IMG/VR virus record: IMGVR_UViG_3300025913_000045
Span: 1 to 54,659 of that record
Origin: a virus
Strand: one strand, 5' to 3'
Length of the DNA: 54,659 nucleotides
Below the pieces are notes generated by a model. The model searched no databases. It was not told the origin of the DNA and saw only the letters and a list, made by a program, of their open reading frames with translations. A program made the position numbers and the translations under genes. Positions 44,962 to 53,583 of this stretch are shown here, piece by piece. The stretch's first letter is position 1; every line of letters starts with the position of its first letter.

Positions 44962-45255
44962 TTACAAAGTTTGTCATAAAATTACAAAGAGTTACAAAGT
45001 TAAAAACGTGTTTGTAATCGATAACTTATTGATTATTATATATTTACTTAACGAGTTACTAAAGTTACAAACTTTTTATATATATGAAACTAAATATACA
45101 CATACACGCGCGATGTAGTAAATATTTGTAATTTTGGTAATTTTGGTAATTTTTACGCTTAACTATTTAATTATCAGAACTTTAAAAATTACAAAGTTGA
45201 AATGAACTTTGTAATTGTTTGTAATTTATGGCTCCAACTTTGTAATTGTTTGTAA
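44962..45255. repeat. Iteron-like TTACAAA repeat array, putative replication origin
   Basis: TTACAAA or its complement occurs at 44962, 44982, 44992, 45011, 45065, 45125, 45189, 45207, 45218, 45238 and 45249, in both orientations. A 23-nt direct repeat (ACTTTGTAATTGTTTGTAATT) recurs at about 45206 and 45237, and ttttggtaa is repeated at 45132-45152. The stretch 44897-45225 is AT-rich and codes for nothing. It directly follows the helicase gene, whose last 30 bases contain two of the repeats. A role as replication origin or iteron-controlled regulatory site is inference. Confidence 0.6.
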
Positions 45256-46677
45256 TTTTTCAAAGGTATAATAGCGAATTGACTGGTATATGTAGTCTTT
45301 TTCGGGCATTTTATAACCATGAAATGCAGCGTAAGACCTCAACCACTTTGTTAATTTCTGCTTGGTGAAAAATTTATCCCTTAGTTTTTCGGGATATTCT
45401 CTTGTAAAATCAAGGTAGAAATCATTCTTTGAAGTTGTTACCAGTTCGCGGGTTTCCATGAATTGTAAGAAATCATAGTCTGTTTCTGCCATTAATCGTT
45501 TCTCAGGCAAGTTTATAAGCTGTTGCTGTATTAACCCGTTTGATAAATAAAACTGGCAGCACTCAATTATAAATACGTCAAACAGGGAAAACTCATCCGG
45601 CCCCCATTCTACGAACATCATTTTTTTAAACTCATCAAGCGGTGTGCGTGTTTTATTATAGTACTGTGATATTTCCAATTCAAGTCGGCGGCGCTCATGT
45701 GAGTTGCCTACACCACGGATAGCATAATTGGTGGTGATAACAATTTTAGGCGTGTCGTAAAAATCATAGTGTATAGATTGTAACCCTTTCTTTTCAACGT
45801 TTATTCCATCTGTCAACACGCTGAATAACCGCTCAAAATCGAACGACTTATTTACATCCTGAAATGATAATAATTTCGTATCGCTGTTTACGGATTGATA
45901 AACAAAATTCTTATCAAAATTGAACGTTTTACCCTCAATTGTAACAGTTGTTAGAAACTGCTCGACAGCTTTTATAAGTATCCCTTTGCCGGTGCCTCCT
46001 TCAGGATGGTCGCTAATAACTTCATCGTTTAGGATTATTGCCGGACAGTATGACGGACTTTTAAAATTATGGATTAAGAACCCGATAACAGAACAAATTG
46101 ATTTATAACGCTCCGTGTCTTGGTTTGATATATTGAAGCAGAATTTTTTAAAATCACTATCTAATACAGTATCGGTCGGTAAATACGGACGGTTTAAAAT
46201 TTGCGACTCCCAAATATACCCGTCAAGTTCTGTATAGTCATGGGTAGTGATTTTATGTTGAGTTATTTTAACAATGCAATTTTGGTAGTAAATCTGCATA
46301 GCGTCTTTTTTATCCTTGCGAAATATCACATTTTTTGCTGGCAGCGTTTCTAAAAACTCATCGTTAACAGCCTTAGCAATATCCTTTAGCGCGAATTGGT
46401 GTATATATTCCGGACATTTGTCAACATTTATGAGAAACTCTAAAATCTCATCCTTGAGTTCTTTTTTCCCGACTTGCTTTACAATATTGTCAATTATTCG
46501 TATCGGAAAGAATTTATCTACAGACGTGCGAAATATAAAAAATCCCCTGGTTGTGAAAAACGCCGTAAGTTTTACAAAATCAAACTCGTAGCCGCCGTTA
46601 GGCTTTGGTTTATATAATGTAAAGTGCGGAAATTCTTTTTCGGCTGCAATATGGGCAACTGTCATTTTGTTACTCAT
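45226..46677 (-). CDS. SF3 helicase / primase-helicase (D5-like), 483 aa
   Basis: Superfamily 3 helicase: Walker A EGGTGKG (226-232), Walker B LLSFQDVNKS (269-278), motif C KIVITTNYAI (311-320), arginine finger SHERRRLE (327-334). The N-terminal 180 residues have no obvious primase motif, so this is a helicase or loader paired with the separate primase at 46683. It ends in the repeat-rich putative origin. Confidence 0.85.
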   Translation of the reverse strand: MSNKMTVAHIAAEKEFPHFTLYKPKPNGGYEFDFVKLTAFFTTRGFFIFRTSVDKFFPIRIIDNIVKQVGKKELKDEILEFLINVDKCPEYIHQFALKDIAKAVNDEFLETLPAKNVIFRKDKKDAMQIYYQNCIVKITQHKITTHDYTELDGYIWESQILNRPYLPTDTVLDSDFKKFCFNISNQDTERYKSICSVIGFLIHNFKSPSYCPAIILNDEVISDHPEGGTGKGILIKAVEQFLTTVTIEGKTFNFDKNFVYQSVNSDTKLLSFQDVNKSFDFERLFSVLTDGINVEKKGLQSIHYDFYDTPKIVITTNYAIRGVGNSHERRRLELEISQYYNKTRTPLDEFKKMMFVEWGPDEFSLFDVFIIECCQFYLSNGLIQQQLINLPEKRLMAETDYDFLQFMETRELVTTSKNDFYLDFTREYPEKLRDKFFTKQKLTKWLRSYAAFHGYKMPEKDYIYQSIRYYTFEKLQTITKLEP

Positions 46678-46682
46678 ATCGG

Positions 46683-47492
46683 CTAAAATTTTAAGGTTGC
46701 GAATTTATCCGTTTTACGATAGGCATTATTCAATACCTTTTCAATCTCAATTAATTGGAAGTCTTCCTGCTGAAACGCTGCGACTACTTGATGAGCATAA
46801 TCCTTTGAAACACCATAATCATTAAACGCGGCGCAAAGTTTAAAGACATTAGAATTTCGACCGCCAGAATATAGGCCATGTTTTCGATTCCACCACTTTA
46901 ATAAATTAGCCGCTGTTTTTTGCTCGTCTAAATCAGTTGTTAAATTTTTAAGCGTTGGCTTTGGTGTATATTCTTTTGCCTTATCCCATGTTGCAGAATT
47001 TTGATTAATAGTCAGGTAGGGGTCGTAGCTTTCGTAGCATATCCGGCAAACATCAGAACAATTTTTATCAAAATATTCACAGTTATAATAATCTTTTAGC
47101 GCGTCAAAATATTGTTTGTGTTTTTCTTTTACAGCAGGTATTTTCACCACGCATTTTAACCCGTACCCCGACGGGGAAAGGAAAACGCAATACGTGTAAT
47201 CATCTGCCTCTAATGTATCTTTCCACATTAATAGCGTTTCACTATCAGGAAATTTGTCGAAATCAATACAGATAAACCCACTATGCTCAATAATGCTTTT
47301 TGCATTACGATACGAAAAAGTGCCGCTGAATAAAATGCAAGGCAATTGCATTTTTAACTCCTTATTACCAGTTATCCGTATGCGGTCTATAAGTTCTTTT
47401 GATGAACCTGTTTTAATTCTGTTTAAAACATGGTTGATGTGCCGATGATGTGGTTTATCAGTATCGGCGTACTTAGGAAATATTGTTACCAT
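46683..47492 (-). CDS. BT4734-like/AEP-type primase, 269 aa
   Basis: Contains FICIDFDKF with Asp77 and Asp79 (residues 73-81), then FLSPSGYGLKCVVKI (104-118), the SPSG-GLK element of BT4734-like archaeo-eukaryotic primases (common in Bacteroidota elements, often joined to VirE). Residues 130-160 include CSDVCRICYESYDPY with further conserved positions. Here primase and helicase are separate adjacent genes with a 5-nt gap. Should prime phage DNA synthesis. Confidence 0.82.
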   Translation of the reverse strand: MVTIFPKYADTDKPHHRHINHVLNRIKTGSSKELIDRIRITGNKELKMQLPCILFSGTFSYRNAKSIIEHSGFICIDFDKFPDSETLLMWKDTLEADDYTYCVFLSPSGYGLKCVVKIPAVKEKHKQYFDALKDYYNCEYFDKNCSDVCRICYESYDPYLTINQNSATWDKAKEYTPKPTLKNLTTDLDEQKTAANLLKWWNRKHGLYSGGRNSNVFKLCAAFNDYGVSKDYAHQVVAAFQQEDFQLIEIEKVLNNAYRKTDKFATLKF

Positions 47493-47500
47493 AAAAATAT

Positions 47501-47541
47501 AAAAAGGCCGTCGATTGTGAAGCTTTTAATCGAGCGGCCTA
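47501..47541 (-). terminator. Strong terminator before the primase gene
   Basis: AGGCCG-t-CGATT (47505-47516) pairs with AATCGA-g-CGGCCT (47528-47540); on the minus strand it is followed by TTTTTATATTTTT. It lies in front of the primase ATG (47492), so it ends the upstream unit or acts as a leader attenuator. Confidence 0.8.
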
Positions 47542-47557
47542 ATTAATTTTTGAATTA

Positions 47558-47650
47558 CTAAATCCAATGCAAATATAACGCTTCACTGTTAATTTTGCTT
47601 TGATATTTTTCTCCCTGCAATTTACCAAATAAAAACGGCAAATCAAACAT
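47558..47650 (-). CDS. Small protein, 30 aa
   Basis: MFDLPFLFGKLQGEKYQSKI... The ATG overlaps the end of the previous gene by 8 nt, which is coupling-like, and the composition is protein-like. It lies just before the terminator. A TATATTTG sequence (47577-47570) inside it might instead be a promoter box. Evidence is limited. Confidence 0.4.
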   Translation of the reverse strand: MFDLPFLFGKLQGEKYQSKINSEALYLHWI

Positions 47651-47963
47651 TATTTGTTCGCGGTTTTCTTCCAAGCTCCAATATATCAGCTCGTTTTCTA
47701 AGCTGCCAAATAGGTTTATTAAGCCTGTTTGAAATTACCCGTAATGATTGGTTATTCCAATGTAACTTTAAATACCTGATCTGATACGGTATCCATCCAT
47801 CTTTTTTCACATCGACCGGTTTTGATAAAATATGAACCCTAAACATTTGGGCGCAAAAATAACAATCAGGTTTTGAGCAAAGTTGTTCATTGTACGCTAC
47901 CTGCATATTTCCGCCAGCGTTATCAATTAAGGTTTGCATTTCTGTTTTTAGTTGTGGGGGCAT
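47643..47963 (-). CDS. Hypothetical Cys-containing protein, 106 aa
   Basis: CSKPDCYFCAQ (residues 29-39) may bind a metal, and NQSLRVISNRLNKPIWQLRKRADILEL (about 70-96) looks like a homeodomain- or MerR-like DNA-binding helix pair. Likely a nucleic-acid-binding accessory protein of the replication unit. Spaced 2 nt from the methyltransferase. Confidence 0.6.
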   Translation of the reverse strand: MPPQLKTEMQTLIDNAGGNMQVAYNEQLCSKPDCYFCAQMFRVHILSKPVDVKKDGWIPYQIRYLKLHWNNQSLRVISNRLNKPIWQLRKRADILELGRKPRTNNV

Positions 47964-47965
47964 AG

Positions 47966-48919
47966 TTATAATAATGATGTGTTAAAAATTTCGCCTTTAC
48001 CATTCCAGAATATCTTTTCGATGATTTTCTTTTTATTGTTAGTTGCGGATAAACTGGAGCGGTGCGTAAAGGCGTATACTTGCTGAAACGGAGCGTCGTA
48101 TTCGCTGATATAAACCGGGTAAGTGCAGGCTGCAGCCCAGTCGTAAAAAGCATCATGGTTAAACCCACGCTCCTTATACTCCCCTGTTCCTTTATATGGA
48201 ATATCGCAATATATCACAGGATTGTTACCGGTAATTATTACATTTTCATAGCTTTTATTCGTAATTTGCAGGTTTTGCAGGTTTTGCAGGTTTTGCAGGT
48301 TTTGCAGGTTTTGCAGTCTGGCTAATGATTCAATAAAGACCAAACTTTCTAAGTTCTGCATATCAAAACGAGATTTTGTCAGTTTTTCAATATAATCGCA
48401 AAAAACAGTTCTACGCTTTTGAATGCCTTTAATATCAAACAAATTAGGTATTTCGATATTTAATTTTGCCATCGATTCAGCGCAGCAATTTACAACAACC
48501 TCGTGTCCTAATCGCTTTATCTCTTCAATATCAGCCCCATAAATATACGACGACTGTTTATTCCCAAAACTCCAGCAACTCATAACAAAACCGCTATACC
48601 AGTCAGCATCAGTACGCGAACATTGTTTAAAAAACTCTTCACGTGTTACCCATTCAAAGAATTTAGGCTCCAGTTCCTTATGTGTTTTGAGATATTCAAC
48701 TAAATGGTATATGTGGCTGTTTAGTTCGTTATAGTGTACAGTCATATTATCGCCGCAGTTTGCAATGGCGGTAAAAGATACACTACCACCGCCGCCAAAT
48801 AAATCATAAAAATCTGTTAAATCAGGATGTCGCCTGGTAATGAACTGAAGTATATCAATGGCGAGTTTGCGCTTGCTTCCCATATATGGAATACCCAAGC
48901 CTTCGGTTAACTCACCCAT
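47966..48919 (-). CDS. DNA adenine methyltransferase (Dam/D12 class), 317 aa
   Basis: Motif I DLFGGGGSVS (39-48), N-terminal GIPYMGSKRKLAIDIL as in D12 enzymes, and motif IV CDIPY (about 238-242, DPPY to DIPY). The middle holds a tandem LQNLQN tract (48268-48316) that lies in the region where the target-recognition domain would be. It methylates adenine, probably for protection against restriction; the recognition site cannot be read from sequence. Its end overlaps nothing; the start overlaps the clamp gene by 13 nt. Confidence 0.85.
   Translation of the reverse strand: MGELTEGLGIPYMGSKRKLAIDILQFITRRHPDLTDFYDLFGGGGSVSFTAIANCGDNMTVHYNELNSHIYHLVEYLKTHKELEPKFFEWVTREEFFKQCSRTDADWYSGFVMSCWSFGNKQSSYIYGADIEEIKRLGHEVVVNCCAESMAKLNIEIPNLFDIKGIQKRRTVFCDYIEKLTKSRFDMQNLESLVFIESLARLQNLQNLQNLQNLQNLQITNKSYENVIITGNNPVIYCDIPYKGTGEYKERGFNHDAFYDWAAACTYPVYISEYDAPFQQVYAFTHRSSLSATNNKKKIIEKIFWNGKGEIFNTSLL
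48268..48316 (-). repeat. 9-bp tandem repeat (5.4 copies) in the adenine methyltransferase gene
   Basis: Unit GCAGGTTTT on the plus strand, five complete copies at 48268-48312 plus GCAG. In the protein it encodes the LQN run. A 9-bp unit keeps the frame, so copy-number change would vary the tract length without knocking out the gene. Confidence 0.9.
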
Positions 48920-50046
48920 AACGGCATAACTAACATTAAATTCTCACTATCCCCAATAGGCTCATACTCGGTTATTACCATAGCTTTGTTATACGCCTTA
49001 AATGATAGCCAAAACTTATCGGTAGTAACGCGTTGTATTGATGAGGTTAACCAGTTAATATTTGTGCCTATAATAATATCGCCAACACCTGAACAAGACA
49101 CATCTTCAATGTTATCCCGGCTGTAGTTAGTATCTTCACCTTTCAATGTAATAGACGAAGGTGTAACATTCATTTGTATAAGGTTATTAAACTTATTACA
49201 GAAAATGGCAGCACGGGACAGAGCCGAAAGTATTTCATCCTTATCAACGCAGGTAATTATATTATTATCAACCGGAATTATTTGTTTGTAATCAATTACC
49301 TTTTCGTCAATTAAAAGACAGTTAATCTCGGTATTTGCAAAATTAACCTGTATCGATGTTTTAGATATAGATAACGAAATTTCGCCCATCAATGATAAGT
49401 CCTGAAATAGCTTAAGGCAGTTTTTTGGAATGATAATCTGCGCCTCTGTTTTTGACTTATAATCAAATATAAATGTCGATAAAACGTTAGCGTCACAACC
49501 TGAAAAGCGCAGTTTATCTTTTGCAACCTCAACTAAAACGCCAGTAAATACCGGCCTCAACTCATCGTTTGAACAGGCGTATAACGTACGGTAAATACCT
49601 TCATTAAGATCATCTGCTGAAATGGTTAGCACCTGTTCTGAATTGTGTTTTATTTCGGGAAAGTTTTCGCCTAATTCAAGTGGTAAATTAGCCTTTCCTT
49701 TTGAATAAAAAATAGTAGTTGAAAACGATATTTGCTCCGGTTGATGTTCGGTAGCTGGAATAATATGCGACTGTATTTCAAAATTTACAGGCTGTTCCGG
49801 TATGGCCTTTATTAAGGCAATCAACTCTTTGGCCGGGAATAAAAACGATCCGTCAAAATCTGATTTGCACGGGGTGTTTAACCTAATTTGTTCCCGCATG
49901 TTATTTGCGGCTATTGTTAATTTGTCTTTCGAAATATCAAACTTGTACATACTACAGGCTGATATAATAATATTATTATTATCCACCGCCTTACCTGTTA
50001 TTGATAAGGCGGTTAATAGTGTTGTGCGTGGGATTGTGAATTTCAT
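48907..50046 (-). CDS. dnaN: DNA polymerase III beta subunit-like sliding clamp, 379 aa
   Basis: Length and layout match DnaN: N-terminal MKFTIPRTTLLTALSITGKAV, ISADDLNEGIYRTLYACSNDELRPVFTGVLVE in the middle, C-terminal MLVMPLWVS (the usual M-MP end). The genome has no DNA polymerase gene, so a phage clamp probably captures the host polymerase. Expression just before the primase-helicase block fits replication. Confidence 0.88.
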   Translation of the reverse strand: MKFTIPRTTLLTALSITGKAVDNNNIIISACSMYKFDISKDKLTIAANNMREQIRLNTPCKSDFDGSFLFPAKELIALIKAIPEQPVNFEIQSHIIPATEHQPEQISFSTTIFYSKGKANLPLELGENFPEIKHNSEQVLTISADDLNEGIYRTLYACSNDELRPVFTGVLVEVAKDKLRFSGCDANVLSTFIFDYKSKTEAQIIIPKNCLKLFQDLSLMGEISLSISKTSIQVNFANTEINCLLIDEKVIDYKQIIPVDNNIITCVDKDEILSALSRAAIFCNKFNNLIQMNVTPSSITLKGEDTNYSRDNIEDVSCSGVGDIIIGTNINWLTSSIQRVTTDKFWLSFKAYNKAMVITEYEPIGDSENLMLVMPLWVS

Positions 50047-50361
50047 CTACATGAAGTTATAAGAGCGGTTACGTAATTCGTTAAACACATCGGTAAAATC
50101 TGCTAATGTTTTGCACTCGCTGAATTTTTCAACCACGAAATCATGGTTTGATTTTTCCTCGTTAATTGGTGGATTATCACTTTCATATTCAATCGCGCCG
50201 TCAACCATGCCCAAGTTATACCCAGCATCGTATGATTGTGAGCATAAATCTTGCGCCTCATCGATTACCGCGTCGAGTTCATCTTCCGGCAAATCGATTG
50301 TAATTAAATTTCGTATGTTCTGCGAAATTGTTCTGTCTGTTGGTTTTTCTGTCTTTTTCAT
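50047..50361 (-). CDS. Hypothetical protein, 104 aa
   Basis: Acidic, helical (ITIDLPEDELDAVIDEAQDL), directly upstream of the clamp with no gap. Leader contains TTAACCCCC, like several other genes. No family recognised. Confidence 0.6.
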   Translation of the reverse strand: MKKTEKPTDRTISQNIRNLITIDLPEDELDAVIDEAQDLCSQSYDAGYNLGMVDGAIEYESDNPPINEEKSNHDFVVEKFSECKTLADFTDVFNELRNRSYNFM

Positions 50362-50396
50362 TCTTTCTCTTTCTTTAATTTTCGCGTTAGCGGGGG

Positions 50397-51050
50397 TTAA
50401 ATTTTATCAAGTTGTTGTAATGCTAGTGATAGGTTGGCTTCGAGTTCGAGGGCGTTGTGACGGGCAATTTTTACCCATTCTTTTACCTGTTTTACGTTAG
50501 GTTTGGCTTTTGTGCCTAAGTCTATAAAGCTATCCAAAGTAATCAGCTTTACAAATAGCGGGTAATTGCTTTCCGGCCTGAACGAACTAAAATAATGCTT
50601 TTCTAACTTTTGATTTACGGTAAAGTAATGTAGTGATTGATGGATATTGTCGGCAGGAATATCTTTAGCATAAACAGTTGATATATGCTTTTTTGCGCCC
50701 GGTGATTTACCCTCCCACGAGACGGTTAAGTCGTCGCTGATTCCGTCCGGTGATATGCCGATAAGTGGTATTGTTTCGCTTTGTATCCATCCTGGCACGT
50801 TAAACTTAATCCCGGTATATTTTTCTATTTCGGTACGGTGTAGCGGCTCTAATTCAATCCCGCGCTGCATGTCGCCACTTACATAGTTATCATCTTCCAT
50901 AGTGAAAGGCTCGGTACGCTCGGCAAGTAATTCAAGCAACAAGGTATCGGTAGGCACAAACAAACCTTTGCTTGTGCTACCGCCTACTTTACCATATTTC
51001 AAAGCAAACCATTCCTCGGTGCCTTGTGAGATTTCGGTATATATTTTCAT
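50397..51050 (-). CDS. YqaJ/lambda-exonuclease-like recombinase, 217 aa
   Basis: QGTEEWFALKYGKVGGS (9-25), GDMQRGIELEPLHRTEIEKYTG (59-80), ISPDGISD (99-106, Asp102) and SWEGKSPGAKKH (111-122, Glu113, Lys115): the lambda exonuclease/YqaJ PD-(D/E)xK core. It resects double-stranded DNA ends for annealing-type recombination with its neighbours at 51050 and 51595. Confidence 0.87.
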   Translation of the reverse strand: MKIYTEISQGTEEWFALKYGKVGGSTSKGLFVPTDTLLLELLAERTEPFTMEDDNYVSGDMQRGIELEPLHRTEIEKYTGIKFNVPGWIQSETIPLIGISPDGISDDLTVSWEGKSPGAKKHISTVYAKDIPADNIHQSLHYFTVNQKLEKHYFSSFRPESNYPLFVKLITLDSFIDLGTKAKPNVKQVKEWVKIARHNALELEANLSLALQQLDKI

Positions 51051-51571
51051 TATAATAGTGTTGGTTTTATTTCGGCAACTGCTGCCAATACGGTTGGTAA
51101 TTTCTTTTCTTCGCTTGATAGCTTTTTCCAGTTATCTTGTAATTCAGCCAGCGTTGTAGATGATTTTATAACAGAGATTGCGTTTGTATCAGTAACCTGC
51201 GCGGGTGGATAGTAGTGCTTAAACCTTGCCACAAAACCGAAACGCTTATCGGGCTGCGCAAATAGCACAATTGGTTTATTATACCAATCTTCAATAAAGT
51301 CGCTGTTAAATTCCTTAGCGAATGTTTTAGCGTTAGATACATTCAATATAACCGGCTTATAAATTACCTGATTATTTGAAAGGTCTTTAAGCCATAGCGA
51401 AGTTTTAGTAACTTCTTTTTGGGTTGATTGGTCAAAGGTCGGCGCGTCTTTCATTTCGTGAACGCATACAACCATTTCGGGACGTAGCCCGTGTAATGAG
51501 TTTTTAAGGTCTTCACCTGACACGTAGCGAGGATCTAAATTTTTACGCCAGTGGGTCTTTTGTGTTTCCAT
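51050..51571 (-). CDS. Recombination-associated protein, possible ssDNA-binding, 173 aa
   Basis: Starts METQKTHWRKNLDPRYVSGEDL and continues with VILNVSNAKTFAKEFNSDFIEDWYNKPIVLFAQPD. A protein of this type lies next to the YqaJ exonuclease in many Bacteroidota phages and may bind single-stranded DNA or the exonuclease. C-terminal 30 residues helical (LAELQDNWKKLSSEEKKLP). Family assignment provisional. It overlaps the exonuclease by 1 nt. Confidence 0.62.
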   Translation of the reverse strand: METQKTHWRKNLDPRYVSGEDLKNSLHGLRPEMVVCVHEMKDAPTFDQSTQKEVTKTSLWLKDLSNNQVIYKPVILNVSNAKTFAKEFNSDFIEDWYNKPIVLFAQPDKRFGFVARFKHYYPPAQVTDTNAISVIKSSTTLAELQDNWKKLSSEEKKLPTVLAAVAEIKPTLL

Positions 51572-51594
51572 TTTGTTTGATTTATTGTGTTAAT

Positions 51595-52737
51595 TTATAA
51601 AAGTTTTTTACTATCCTGCACCAAGCCCTTAATAAGAATATCCAGTGCCTCTTTCATTGTTTTGCCGATTGCGATTCCTTCGGCGGTAGTAAACACCGGA
51701 ATTTCGATTGCTTTTAACGCGGTGTGTAGTACACGCACTTTTTCCTTATCGTTTGCATTTAACGCCGCTTTCTCCTTTGCCAACCTATCCGCTTCCTCCG
51801 CTTCAATCCGTTGCTTTTCAGCCAATAACCGGGCATCCTCCGCGGCTTGCTTTGCCTGTAGTTCTGCACGTAACTTATCGGCTTTATCCTGTTCGATTTT
51901 AGCTAACCGTTGCTGTTCTGCAAGTTTGGCTACATTTTCTTTGGCTAACTTTTCGGCGATAGCTGCGTTTTCCTTACGTGCCGCTTCCGCAATATCGGCA
52001 AGCCTTTGATTTTCCTTTGCAGCGGCTTCGCGTTCGGCCTGTAGTTGCTTTTCTTTAGCCTCATTCTCAACACGCAACCTTTCATTCTCTTTCGCCTGTT
52101 CCTCCCTCGCAATCCTATCTGCTTCAATTGCAGCTAACCGGGAAACTTCGGCCAAACGCTCGTTTTCAATGCGCTCTGCCTCTAATTTCTCCGCAGCAGC
52201 AACTCGCGACTCAAACGCAATCTTACCGTTATCTAAACACCGCTGATACTGTTCATCCGTCATAATATTTAACGGCAGGTATTCGGTGTCAACATCATAC
52301 TTAACCAATTCAGACCGGCGCGTTTCGGCAAGTTCTGCCTGTCTTTTTGCTTCGATACGTTCCTGATGTTTTTCAATTTCGGTAAATTCGTTTTCAGTAA
52401 CAAGGCAGGAATTTTTCACAACATTGAATAATGCCTGTATTAAATCCCCCTCGGCCTTAATACCCTCTTTACGCAGGTCTTTTATCTCTTCGGCTCCGGT
52501 TCTTACCTTTACCATTTTTAAGCGGTTCTCACGCGCTATTTTAGCGTCTGTTTCGCTCGGGTTGGTTTTATCCATGCCCTTTATCTTATCGGCCAATTCG
52601 ATGTAACTTGCCATGCTCGGCGCAAATGCCATAGCGTGACTTTCGGCCTTAGATAATTCGATTTTAGTGTCTTTCAATACCGGGGATAATTCAGCAGGGA
52701 TAATTTGGATTTCGGTCGTTGTGGTTTGTTTTGCCAT
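51595..52737 (-). CDS. Long coiled-coil protein in the recombination unit, 380 aa
   Basis: Residues 170-330 form a highly charged coiled coil (AEKLEAERIENERLAEV...KQRIEAEEADRLAKEK) flanked by globular ends (about 1-160 and 335-380). The beginning resembles DUF1351-like phage proteins found near exonuclease/recombination genes. Possible bridging or annealing-support role. Translationally coupled: its ATG overlaps the preceding stop (TAATG). Confidence 0.65.
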   Translation of the reverse strand: MAKQTTTTEIQIIPAELSPVLKDTKIELSKAESHAMAFAPSMASYIELADKIKGMDKTNPSETDAKIARENRLKMVKVRTGAEEIKDLRKEGIKAEGDLIQALFNVVKNSCLVTENEFTEIEKHQERIEAKRQAELAETRRSELVKYDVDTEYLPLNIMTDEQYQRCLDNGKIAFESRVAAAEKLEAERIENERLAEVSRLAAIEADRIAREEQAKENERLRVENEAKEKQLQAEREAAAKENQRLADIAEAARKENAAIAEKLAKENVAKLAEQQRLAKIEQDKADKLRAELQAKQAAEDARLLAEKQRIEAEEADRLAKEKAALNANDKEKVRVLHTALKAIEIPVFTTAEGIAIGKTMKEALDILIKGLVQDSKKLL

Positions 52738-53015
52738 TAGTCCTCATCCTCCCCATTATCTTCATCATAAATAGCCTGTAGTTCATCGCTGTCAAACATA
52801 GCTGCTTTTTCACCATACCCATCAGTTAAATATGGCATATCGTGTTCACCTTCGCACCAAAATGCCGTGTCATCTTCTAAAATGACTTTAACTAATTTAA
52901 AGGCTGGTTCTCCAAACTCCATAGAAATGTAACCTAATACATCTTTAATTGGTTTCCCTGTTAATTTTGATAGACTTATTGAATCATCTACCGTTACTTC
53001 TTTTAGTGTTTTCAT
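52737..53015 (-). CDS. Hypothetical acidic protein, 92 aa
   Basis: MKTLKEVTVDDSISLSKLTGKPI, then LEDDTAFWCEGEHDMPYL and a very acidic end (DEDNGEDED). No family recognised. Stop codon overlaps the coiled-coil gene. Confidence 0.6.
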   Translation of the reverse strand: MKTLKEVTVDDSISLSKLTGKPIKDVLGYISMEFGEPAFKLVKVILEDDTAFWCEGEHDMPYLTDGYGEKAAMFDSDELQAIYDEDNGEDED

Positions 53016-53054
53016 ATATTATCTATTAAGTTAATTCTTTTTCTCCCCTCCCAA

Positions 53055-53447
53055 TCACCCATTAAGCGATTGCATGGCTGTGTGGATTTCGCGGATGTGT
53101 TCAGACGAAAGCCAATAAAGCCCAACTTCTGCGCCACATGCACCAATGAATTTTACATTACCATTTGTTACCACAGCCTTATATACTTGGTTTATTTCAA
53201 TAATTATCTCATTAGGCGGCAATTGTATGCCAGCTATTGAGGCGAATGTTTCAAACGGTAGCACTAAATCAAATTCAGAGTTCCCATGAACCGCATCACA
53301 CATATCACAATATTGTATCCATGGATAATGAATGTGAAATTTTTCGCTTGCACCATGATTTTTTACCCAGCCTTTACTTTTGTAGTGTTCCATCAGCGCC
53401 TTAAACTCGCGCTCATTCTCAACTTTTATTGCAATTTTATTTTCCAC
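53055..53447 (-). CDS. Hypothetical protein, 130 aa
   Basis: Basic N-terminal helix (ENEREFKALMEHYKSKGW), central YCDMCDAVHG with two cysteines, beta-rich C-terminal half (ACGAEVGLYWLSSEH). Possible metal binding. No family recognised. Lies 39 nt from the next gene. Confidence 0.6.
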   Translation of the reverse strand: MENKIAIKVENEREFKALMEHYKSKGWVKNHGASEKFHIHYPWIQYCDMCDAVHGNSEFDLVLPFETFASIAGIQLPPNEIIIEINQVYKAVVTNGNVKFIGACGAEVGLYWLSSEHIREIHTAMQSLNG

Positions 53448-53448
53448 C

Positions 53449-53583
53449 TTATTTCAACTTTTTATTTTCCCTATGAATATATTCATACCATTTGTTCAGC
53501 CCGTCTGTTAGTTTTTTCGGGCATGTTTCCGGCCTGTATGTGGGCGGGATTACGGTGTGGGAGAGGCTTCGGTGTGTTTTCAT
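53449..53583 (-). CDS. Hypothetical protein, 44 aa
   Basis: MKTHRSLSHTVIPPTYRPET then a basic helix (NKWYEYIHRENKKLK). Overlaps the next gene by 4 nt. No family recognised. Confidence 0.5.
   Translation of the reverse strand: MKTHRSLSHTVIPPTYRPETCPKKLTDGLNKWYEYIHRENKKLK

Noticed and set aside
44962-45255. CRISPR-like repeats
   Set aside because: The motif is only 7-8 bp, occurs in both orientations at irregular spacing and without spacers; an iteron array fits better.
47570-47577. TATATTTG as promoter for the primase gene
   Set aside because: It lies before the strong terminator at 47501-47541 and inside a short ORF, and has no -33 element, so kept only as a remote option.
48268-48316. CRISPR array
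   Set aside because: It is a 9-bp tandem repeat without spacers inside a methyltransferase coding sequence.
51587-52009. 140-aa plus-strand ORF rich in Ser/Ala/Cys
   Set aside because: Antisense to the coiled-coil gene at 51595; its composition is the mirror of Glu/Lys/Ala codons.
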